This document shows positions 1-4,319 of a stretch of 7,068 nucleotides of DNA, one piece after another. Within the stretch, counting starts at the first letter, position 1; every line of letters begins with the position of its first letter. The notes under the pieces were generated by a model. It did no database searches. It worked only from the letters and a program-made list of their open reading frames with translations, and had not been told where the DNA came from. Location of the stretch: positions 1-7,068 of the forward strand of contig NZ_CAAFOM010000167.1 in the NCBI RefSeq assembly GCF_900764565.1, written 5' to 3'. The stretch is from an uncultured Catenibacterium sp. GTDB lineage: Bacteria; Bacillota_I; Bacilli_A; Erysipelotrichales; Coprobacillaceae. The translations under genes were made by a program, and so were the position numbers.

Positions 1-21
1 AGCTTACCTTACGGATGTCTC

Positions 22-63
22 AAGTTATAATGATTAACTTCTCTTCAGTGATATGATATCACT
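22..63. repeat. Two inverted repeats in the aquaporin 3' flank
   Basis: Two palindromic elements lie side by side. The first has arms AAGTTA (22-27) and TAACTT (35-40) around a 7-nt centre. The second is AGTGATAT (47-54), a central G (55) and ATATCACT (56-63), giving 8-bp perfect arms around one base. Neither is followed by a T-run on either strand, so they are not obvious terminators. The second is compact enough to be a protein-binding site for a gene left of the window, but no gene is visible there. Function unknown. Confidence 0.4.
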
Positions 64-68
64 TCTAG

Positions 69-111
69 ATAAAATAAAAAACTAGAATTATTACTTGAAT
101 AACTTCTAGTT
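69..111 (-). terminator. Distal AT-rich terminator of the aquaporin gene
   Basis: On the minus strand an AT-rich stem is formed by 104-111 plus 98-102 pairing with 80-92. C103 is bulged and the loop is 93-97. The stem is followed directly by a T-rich tract, which appears as the A-rich stretch 69-79 on the plus strand. This is the shape of an intrinsic terminator, weaker in GC than usual. It lies behind the proximal hairpin at 124-154 and may act as a backup. Confidence 0.5.
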
Positions 112-123
112 CTATAATACGAA

Positions 124-154
124 AATGAGCATCACTCATTTGGTGATGCTCATT
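124..154 (-). terminator. Proximal hairpin terminator of the aquaporin gene
   Basis: A perfect 12-bp inverted repeat has arms AATGAGCATCAC (124-135) and GTGATGCTCATT (143-154) with a 7-nt loop. It starts about 20 nt after the aquaporin stop codon on the minus strand. The T-run on the minus-strand side is short (TTTT), and on the plus-strand side there is a T5 after three bases, so it could stop transcription in either direction. The stem is strong; the terminator role is inferred. Confidence 0.65.
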
Positions 155-174
155 AGATTTTTGAATCAGTTGAG

Positions 175-903
175 TTACGCAATCTTTTCGCCTTTTAATA
201 ACTTATAAACGATATAAGCGACTAAAGCACCAATAAGTGGTGATAATAAAAATACCCATAACTGATTAAGTGCAGTGCCTTTACCAAGTATCTTCATAAT
301 AACTGCTGGACCAAATGATCTTGCAGGGTTAATAGAAGCACCAGTAAAAGGGATACCTAGAATAGTGACAAGTGTTAAAGCACCACCGATTAATAATCCA
401 GATAGTCTTTCTAATCTTTCATCATTTACTACATGTAAGTATACTAATACAAATACAAAAGTTAATACAGCTTCTACAAGAATAGCACCCTTTACATCTA
501 ATGAAATCATACTTAAAGAACTATAACCTGTCTGTCCAATACCTAGAGTAGTAATAGAGACACTAGGAATACATTTAAGAATACCAAGTAATAATCCACT
601 TGCAAGAAGTGATCCTAATAGCTGTGCTACAATATAAAGGAACATTTCTACTAAAGAGATAGCTCCATTAAAATACATTGCGATAGATACAGCTGGATTC
701 ACATGTGCTCCTGAAATAGAAGAGAGCATATAGTAAACAAATGTCATTGCAAGACCAAATACAACCGCAATACCGATAATACCTGCTACTGTACTATATG
801 TAGAACCTAGTCCTGTAGATCCAAGTAATGCATAGGCTGTAGTACCTAGAAATACAAGTAGGAAAGTACCAAGTAGTTCAGATAGAAATTTCTTGATTTT
901 CAT
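175..903 (-). CDS. Aquaporin / MIP-family channel
   Basis: This is a 242-residue membrane channel of the major intrinsic protein family, which passively conducts water or small neutral solutes across the cytoplasmic membrane. Both signature half-helix motifs are present: SGAHVNPAVS (NPA at 69-71) and GASINPARSFGP (NPA at 192-194, followed by Arg195). Six hydrophobic segments and about 240 residues match AqpZ-like proteins. The second motif reads NPARS, as in aquaporins, not NPARD as in GlpF. Aligned to E. coli AqpZ, the selectivity-filter positions are Phe49, Thr180, Ala189 and Arg195. The His of water-specific channels is therefore Thr, and the pore may be wider. The start at 903 follows GGAGGT at 6-nt spacing. 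No glycerol kinase gene is nearby, so the substrate is unresolved. Confidence 0.93.
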   Translation of the reverse strand: MKIKKFLSELLGTFLLVFLGTTAYALLGSTGLGSTYSTVAGIIGIAVVFGLAMTFVYYMLSSISGAHVNPAVSIAMYFNGAISLVEMFLYIVAQLLGSLLASGLLLGILKCIPSVSITTLGIGQTGYSSLSMISLDVKGAILVEAVLTFVFVLVYLHVVNDERLERLSGLLIGGALTLVTILGIPFTGASINPARSFGPAVIMKILGKGTALNQLWVFLLSPLIGALVAYIVYKLLKGEKIA

Positions 904-931
904 TGAACACCTCCAATATTTTTATGAAATG

Positions 932-960
932 AGTGTAAGACAAATTCACTAACTTGTCAA
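932..960 (-). promoter_or_regulatory. Promoter of the aquaporin gene
   Basis: Read on the minus strand, a consensus -35 TTGACA (955-960) is separated by 17 bp from a -10 TACACT (932-937). The start codon lies about 29 nt further down. Match and spacing suit the housekeeping sigma factor. The -35 lies on the same bases as the -35 of the divergent promoter for the gene at 1001. Confidence 0.65.
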
Positions 961-982
961 ATGACCCTAATCCATGTAGAAT
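954..982 (+). promoter_or_regulatory. Promoter of the small membrane protein gene at 1001
   Basis: The -35 TTGTCA (954-959) and -10 TAGAAT (977-982) each match consensus at five of six positions and have a 17-bp spacer. Transcription would begin near 989, leaving a leader of only about 12 nt with a GGTGAT ribosome-binding site (990-995). The -35 box shares six base pairs with the opposing aquaporin promoter. Confidence 0.6.
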
Positions 983-1000
983 GTGAAATGGTGATAAAAA

Positions 1001-1393
1001 ATGAAAAAATTTAAAGATTTTAGAGTAACAGTATTTATGATTGTAATGATTCCTGCATTACTTGCATTATCTATTTATTCCAAAGTTGTATGGCATTCAC
1101 AGATGCGTTTTGTCTTAGCTCTTATTATGACTATTACTATCGCATTAATCTGTCTTGCTGGCTATAATCTTCACTTATATAGCGATATTATCATGATATA
1201 TACATGGAAATATGTCGCATTACTTCCAGAAATGATTGAAGTAAAGGATATCAAATCAATCAAGGCAGTAAGTAAACATAAAATCAAGATTGCGCATAAG
1301 TATATCTCTTATGCTTATGTAAGTAATAGTGAAGAGTTCATGGAAAACTATCAATTATTACAGGAATCCGCAAAAGAACAAGAGAATATGTAA
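1001..1393 (+). CDS. Small two-helix membrane protein, possible PH-like tail
   Basis: This is a 130-residue protein that I do not recognise as a named family. It has a basic N-terminus (MKKFKDFR), two hydrophobic segments at about 8-26 and 36-54, and a soluble C-terminal part of about 70 residues. That part has alternating hydrophobic and charged residues (DIKSIKAVSKHKIKIAHK at 83-100) and ends in EEFMENY. The pattern of two helices followed by a short beta-rich tail with a dI-x-x-I motif resembles small bacterial membrane proteins with a PH-like domain. This is only a resemblance. The start is supported by GGTGAT five bases upstream and a good promoter. The gene is monocistronic, closed by the terminator at 1403-1438. 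Confidence 0.72.
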   Translation: MKKFKDFRVTVFMIVMIPALLALSIYSKVVWHSQMRFVLALIMTITIALICLAGYNLHLYSDIIMIYTWKYVALLPEMIEVKDIKSIKAVSKHKIKIAHKYISYAYVSNSEEFMENYQLLQESAKEQENM

Positions 1394-1402
1394 AATCATG
1401 TG

Positions 1403-1438
1403 AAATACCAAATGGGTGTCTATTTGGTATTTTCTTTT
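1403..1438 (+). terminator. Terminator of the gene at 1001
   Basis: An 11-bp perfect stem AAATACCAAAT (1403-1413) pairs with ATTTGGTATTT (1422-1432) around an 8-nt loop, and the stem runs into a T-rich tract (to 1438). It starts nine bases after the stop codon. This is a standard intrinsic terminator. Confidence 0.85.
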
Positions 1439-1441
1439 ACT

Positions 1442-1474
1442 AAAAAGACCATAAATTCGTATGAATATATGGTC
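1442..1474 (-). terminator. Terminator of the minus-strand gene at 1480
   Basis: On the minus strand GACCATA (1468-1474) pairs with TATGGTC (1447-1453), with inner pairing GAAT/ATTC around GTAT. A T5 tract follows (AAAAA at 1442-1446 on the plus strand). It begins six bases after the 87-residue gene ends. Together with the hairpin at 1403-1438 it isolates the two convergent genes. Confidence 0.8.
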
Positions 1475-1479
1475 CTGTC

Positions 1480-1743
1480 TTATTTCTCTTTAAGTACAGT
1501 ATACATATTAATTAAAGATAATATGATAGATGCACCAAAGAATAATGAATCGAAATTACTTGGACTTATACCTAGTTCATCTATAAGAATAGCTGTGTTC
1601 CAGAAAGATAACGCAGCGGATATAGAGATTCCTAAAGAAATCAAAACAAGTAGTAAGCTATTATTATGATTACGTTTAATGAATAGGAATAAGAGTAATT
1701 GTAGAATCAATACAATCAAGAAGTAAATAATAGTTGTAGTCAT
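1480..1743 (-). CDS. Small hydrophobic three-helix membrane protein
   Basis: This 87-residue, strongly hydrophobic protein has predicted membrane segments at about 4-22, 28-50 and 63-82. The short basic loop RNHNN between the first two suggests that loop faces the cytoplasm. No family motif is recognised and no function is assigned. The frame is credible because an AAAGGAG ribosome-binding site (1751-1757) lies seven bases before the ATG, a candidate promoter lies upstream (1779-1807) and a terminator follows directly. The overlapping plus-strand frame at 1400-1669 lacks these signals. Confidence 0.75.
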   Translation of the reverse strand: MTTTIIYFLIVLILQLLLFLFIKRNHNNSLLLVLISLGISISAALSFWNTAILIDELGISPSNFDSLFFGASIILSLINMYTVLKEK

Positions 1744-1778
1744 GATTCTTCTCCTTTCTTTATGCTAAGCAATTTACA

Positions 1779-1807
1779 AATATATTGTATCATAATAATA
1801 ATACCAA
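1779..1807 (-). promoter_or_regulatory. Candidate promoter of the 87-residue membrane protein gene
   Basis: On the minus strand, TTGGTA (1802-1807, four of six) and TATATT (1779-1784, five of six) are separated by 17 bp, about 35 nt before the start codon. The region is AT-rich, so a chance match is possible. No clear terminator separates this gene from the one ending at 1875, so some read-through from that gene is also possible. Confidence 0.4.
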
Positions 1808-1874
1808 CGGATATATATCAGCTGGTGATTTTTCATTAATTAACTATACAAAGCGGACTTCTCCATCATAATAC

Positions 1875-2435
1875 TTATTCTGATTTATTCTTTTTAAAAA
1901 GATTAATATATCCTTCAAATACCTGTTTCAGTTGTTCTTTGAAATTTGGTGTATTTTCAGGATTCAAATTCTGTAATGGTTTCATATAATCATTTTCTAT
2001 GACTGAATAATAAAAGTTATTGATTTCTAAATGATACTTTTCTCTCCACTCTTTAAAATGTCTATTAAAATACTTATATAATTCTACTGGGTCAGTTATT
2101 GTATCATAAGCTTTTATTAACTCTAATGGATCATTGATTTTGATGTTAGAAGCTATTAGATATTTAAATAAATCATTTACTTGATCGTTATTCATTAGTT
2201 GAAATAAATAAGTTCCATCTTTTGTGACAATATCAAGATACACAAAGTATAAATTATATATACAATAATAACGGCCATCTTCACCTTTAGAACAACATAG
2301 AGATAGATCAATGTGATCTATATTATCGATTACTTTTTCATCAAATGATAATCCATTTTCTGAATAAGTTAAAACAGAATAATTTTCACGAGAATCATTC
2401 ACAAATACCTTAATTCTATTTTCTTGAGTATTCAT
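1875..2435 (-). CDS. Hypothetical soluble protein, 186 residues
   Basis: I do not recognise this protein. It has no signal peptide and no membrane segment. The first 90 residues have the alternating pattern of a beta-rich domain, with two adjacent cysteines (CCSK, about 47-50), a third Cys in RYYCIYN, and aromatic-rich strands. The second half is mainly helical and charged, and ends in a lysine-rich tail (LFKKNKSE). The reading frame is open further upstream to 2474. I place the start at 2433-2435 because CCTCC (2441-2445), which is GGAGG on the minus strand, lies five bases before that ATG. It is divergent from the AEC permease and has a cre-like operator just upstream. No clear terminator follows within 130 nt. 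Confidence 0.72.
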   Translation of the reverse strand: MNTQENRIKVFVNDSRENYSVLTYSENGLSFDEKVIDNIDHIDLSLCCSKGEDGRYYCIYNLYFVYLDIVTKDGTYLFQLMNNDQVNDLFKYLIASNIKINDPLELIKAYDTITDPVELYKYFNRHFKEWREKYHLEINNFYYSVIENDYMKPLQNLNPENTPNFKEQLKQVFEGYINLFKKNKSE

Positions 2436-2440
2436 AGTTT

Positions 2441-2445
2441 CCTCC
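2441..2445 (-). promoter_or_regulatory. Ribosome-binding site fixing the start at 2435
   Basis: GGAGG on the minus strand with a five-base spacer to the ATG at 2433-2435. Translation from the upstream ATG at 2472-2474 would put this site inside the coding region, so the inner start is preferred. Confidence 0.75.
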
Positions 2446-2453
2446 ATTTTTAT

Positions 2454-2468
2454 GCACTTTTGTAGTGC
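2454..2468 (-). repeat. Small hairpin in the leader of the 186-residue gene
   Basis: GCACT (2454-2458) and AGTGC (2464-2468) form a 5-bp stem with a 5-nt loop, about 8 nt before the ribosome-binding site on the minus strand. No T-run follows. It could influence message stability or translation; the role is unknown. Confidence 0.35.
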
Positions 2469-2493
2469 GTACACAAATATTCAACAAAATTAC

Positions 2494-2509
2494 AAGAAAA
2501 CGCTTTCTA
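2494..2509. promoter_or_regulatory. cre-like operator (CcpA / LacI-family site)
   Basis: The 16-mer AAGAAAACGCTTTCTA has a core GAAAACGCTTTC (2496-2507). The core fits the catabolite-responsive-element pattern with a central CG, GAAA-R-CG-Y-TTTC, without mismatch. It lies immediately downstream of a candidate minus-strand -10 (2517-2522), about +1 to +16 of the 186-residue gene, a position where CcpA usually blocks transcription. It is also about 175 bp upstream of the permease gene. The pattern match is seen; binding by CcpA is inferred. Confidence 0.55.
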
Positions 2510-2516
2510 TGATTTA

Positions 2517-2545
2517 ATTATATATAATGAATTTACTATATACAA
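2517..2545 (-). promoter_or_regulatory. Candidate promoter of the 186-residue gene
   Basis: On the minus strand a perfect -10 TATAAT (2517-2522) is preceded at 17 bp by a weak -35 TTGTAT (2540-2545). The region is very AT-rich and the -10 is part of a self-complementary ATTATATATAAT (2517-2528), so plus-strand initiation here is also possible. The position just ahead of the cre-like site adds support. Confidence 0.4.
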
Positions 2546-2683
2546 TGTAAAATGTTTTTTTTTATAAATATACTATGTATAAGTCATCACTATAAAATTG
2601 TGCCAATTACTTTTTTCATTTTATGCAAAAAAAGGCTTTTAGAAGATAATAAGTGTATGATGCCTTCTAGGAGGGTTAAAGAT
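2546..2683 (+). other. AT-rich leader of the AEC permease gene
   Basis: This stretch contains a T9 run (2555-2563), an inverted repeat TATAC/GTATA (2569-2573 and 2577-2581) that could be an operator, and a hairpin TAGAAG/CTTCTA (2640-2645 and 2664-2669) whose 3' arm touches the ribosome-binding site of the permease. No plus-strand promoter with good boxes on both sides can be identified. The reading frame is open here from 2552, but the encoded residues do not resemble the start of AEC proteins, so it is treated as untranslated. Confidence 0.4.
2669..2675 (+). promoter_or_regulatory. Ribosome-binding site fixing the permease start
   Basis: AGGAGGG with eight bases to the ATG at 2684. It selects this start over the upstream in-frame ATG at 2552. 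Confidence 0.85.
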
Positions 2684-3616
2684 ATGGATTTAGCTATTTC
2701 ACTTGCTACACAAATTGGGGCTTTATTTATTATGATAGGAGTAGGATATGTACTGATTAAAACAGATATATGTACAATATCAGAGTCTAAACTCTTACCA
2801 CAGATTGTATTATATGTTTCTGCACCTTGCGCAATCATCAATTCATTCCAAATTGACTTAACAGAAGAAAAATTAAAAGGTTTCTTACTATCTATTGGTG
2901 CAGCTATTCTTGTACATATTATTTATTATATACTTACTAAGATACTTACAAAGAAATGTCATTTTAATGCGATTGAATCAATGTCCATCATGTATCCTAA
3001 CTGTGGAAACCTGATTCTTCCTCTTGTTTCTATCGTATTAGGAAATGAAATGGTCTTCTATTGTTCAGGTTATATGATTGTACAGACTATACTGTTGTGG
3101 ACACATTGTAAGTTCATTATTAGTGAAGATACACACTTTGATTTAAAGAAGATTCTATTGAACATCAATATGATTGCGATTGCATCAGGTATTATTATGT
3201 TCTTTTTACAGATTAAATTACCTACAATGTTTCAGAGTGCTGTATCTGGTATGGGCAATTTAATGGGACCACTTAGTATGTTTGTAGTAGGGATGTTACT
3301 AGCTGGTATGAATATGAAGGAAGTCTTTACGAATGTACGTGCTTATGTAGTATGTCTTCTTCGTTTAGTTGTATTCCCTGCAATTATTCTATTTGTCTTT
3401 ATTTTTACAGGTATGACAAAACTATTCCCAAGTGCATCACAGGTACTAATGATTTCATTACTTGCAGCGAGCGGTCCTGCAGCTTCTACTGTCACTCAGT
3501 TTGCGCAATTATATGATAATCATGCTTTTGAAAGTTCAGTTATTAACGCATTATCTGTACTTCTATGTATTGTCACAATGCCAGTTATCAATATGATTTA
3601 TTCGTTTTTGTTGTAA
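2684..3616 (+). CDS. AEC-family permease (auxin efflux carrier type)
   Basis: This 310-residue polytopic membrane protein belongs to the auxin efflux carrier/malate permease family. It has about ten hydrophobic segments and the usual length of about 310. Family features seen are an N-terminal helix followed by YVLIKTDICT, a PNCGNLILPL segment (105-114, the conserved N-x-G-x-x-x-P in the middle of the first half), GPLSMFVVGMLLAGM (195-209) and a C-terminal GPAASTVTQFAQLY (264-277). Bacterial relatives carry organic acids such as malate, but the family gives no reliable substrate. The gene is followed at 45 nt by a TetR-type regulator on the same strand with no terminator between, so the two are probably co-transcribed. 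The first 44 residues of the open frame are excluded in favour of the start after AGGAGGG. Confidence 0.88.
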   Translation: MDLAISLATQIGALFIMIGVGYVLIKTDICTISESKLLPQIVLYVSAPCAIINSFQIDLTEEKLKGFLLSIGAAILVHIIYYILTKILTKKCHFNAIESMSIMYPNCGNLILPLVSIVLGNEMVFYCSGYMIVQTILLWTHCKFIISEDTHFDLKKILLNINMIAIASGIIMFFLQIKLPTMFQSAVSGMGNLMGPLSMFVVGMLLAGMNMKEVFTNVRAYVVCLLRLVVFPAIILFVFIFTGMTKLFPSASQVLMISLLAASGPAASTVTQFAQLYDNHAFESSVINALSVLLCIVTMPVINMIYSFLL

Positions 3617-3648
3617 AATGTAAATACAACGTGCATAATAGTGAATAT

Positions 3649-3656
3649 AAGGAGGG
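3649..3656 (+). promoter_or_regulatory. Ribosome-binding site fixing the regulator start
   Basis: AAGGAGGG ends five bases before the ATG at 3662. The upstream in-frame GTG at 3641 would place this site inside the coding region and has no site of its own. Confidence 0.85.
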
Positions 3657-3661
3657 CCAAA

Positions 3662-4219
3662 ATGTCACAAACTACTAAACGCGCTATTGAAGCGTCATTG
3701 AAACATTTATTATTAAAGAAGCCTCTTGATAAGATCACTATTAATGATATTGCAGAAGACTGTGGTATCAGCCGTATGACTTTCTATTATCATTTCCAGG
3801 ATATTTATGATCTTGTAGAATGGTCATGTATTCAGGATGCTGAAGAAGTATTACAAGGCCATAAAACATCTGATACATGGGAAGAAGGTCTTTATGCACT
3901 CTTTGGTGCTATCTTAGATAACAAACCATTTGTTACTAATGTTTATCGTTCTGTCAGTCGTGAACATGTAGAAACATATCTTTATAGAATTGTATATAAG
4001 TTATTGAAGGATGTTGTAGATGAACAGGCTGTAGGAATGAATGTCAGAGAAGATGACAAAGCGTTCCTTGCGAATTTCTATAAGTATTCTTTTGTCGGTC
4101 TTACATTAGAATGGATCAATAATGATATGCGACAAGACCCAGAACTTATTATCCGTAAACTAGATAAAGCAATCAAAGGAAACATCAAAGCGGCCTTAAA
4201 ACGCTATGAAACCTTTTAA
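3662..4219 (+). CDS. TetR-family regulator, DhaS-like
   Basis: This is a 185-residue DNA-binding regulator. The N-terminal helix-turn-helix is clear: ITINDIAEDCGISRMTFYYHF (about 25-45), with the TetR hallmark T-F-Y-Y-H-F in the recognition helix. The C-terminal part, including YKYSFVGLTLEWINNDMRQDPE (140-161), fits the TetR C-terminal domain typified by Lactococcus DhaS, a glycerol/dihydroxyacetone regulator. Many proteins with this domain have nothing to do with dihydroxyacetone, and no dha kinase gene is seen here. It lies in a likely operon with the AEC permease and directly before the OhyA-like gene, so either is a plausible target. Ligand unknown. Confidence 0.88.
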   Translation: MSQTTKRAIEASLKHLLLKKPLDKITINDIAEDCGISRMTFYYHFQDIYDLVEWSCIQDAEEVLQGHKTSDTWEEGLYALFGAILDNKPFVTNVYRSVSREHVETYLYRIVYKLLKDVVDEQAVGMNVREDDKAFLANFYKYSFVGLTLEWINNDMRQDPELIIRKLDKAIKGNIKAALKRYETF

Positions 4220-4235
4220 ACAAAAGCACTATAAT
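4206..4235 (+). promoter_or_regulatory. Candidate promoter ahead of the OhyA-like gene
   Basis: A perfect -10 TATAAT (4230-4235) has a four-of-six -35 ATGAAA (4206-4211) at an 18-bp spacing, overlapping the 3' end of the regulator gene. A transcript starting near 4242 would meet the hairpin at 4244-4271 at once. This suggests either a chance match or an arrangement in which most transcripts stop early. Confidence 0.3.
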
Positions 4236-4243
4236 GTATAAAG

Positions 4244-4278
4244 AATAAACATCTTGTATGGGATGTTTATTTTTTTTA
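4244..4278 (+). terminator. Terminator after the permease-regulator unit
   Basis: A 10-bp perfect stem AATAAACATC (4244-4253) pairs with GATGTTTATT (4262-4271) around an 8-nt loop, followed by a run of T to 4278. It lies 24 nt after the regulator stop codon and about 40 nt before the OhyA-like start. The OhyA-like gene therefore needs either read-through or its own start site. Confidence 0.85.
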
Positions 4279-4306
4279 TATTTTATTTTTTCTATACTAT
4301 GAGGAT

Positions 4307-4313
4307 AGGAGGG
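4307..4313 (+). promoter_or_regulatory. Ribosome-binding site fixing the OhyA-like start
   Basis: AGGAGGG with six bases to the ATG at 4320. The upstream in-frame ATG at 4254 lies in the loop of the terminator hairpin and would encode an artefactual poly-Phe stretch. Confidence 0.88.
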
Positions 4314-4319
4314 ATTGCC

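Noticed and set aside
275..526. Plus-strand open frame inside the aquaporin gene
   Set aside because: Antisense shadow of a gene with unmistakable NPA motifs; no ribosome-binding site or family resemblance.
175..903. Glycerol facilitator (GlpF) identity
   Set aside because: The second NPA motif is NPARS, not NPARD, and no glycerol kinase or glycerol phosphate oxidase gene is present. The more general aquaporin call is safer.
1400..1669. Plus-strand open frame of 89 codons
   Set aside because: It starts inside the terminator of the preceding gene, lacks a ribosome-binding site and lies antisense to the better supported 87-residue membrane protein gene.
2552..2683. Riboswitch in the permease leader
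   Set aside because: Only one short hairpin and AT-rich sequence are visible. No known aptamer core was recognised and the apparent structure is too weak to claim.
2590..2841. Minus-strand open frame overlapping the permease start
   Set aside because: Antisense to a conserved AEC N-terminus and without a convincing ribosome-binding site.
4254..4319. N-terminal extension of the OhyA-like protein
   Set aside because: The upstream ATG lies in the loop of a terminator hairpin and the extension is poly-Phe from the T-run. Family similarity begins right at the ATG at 4320, which has AGGAGGG before it.
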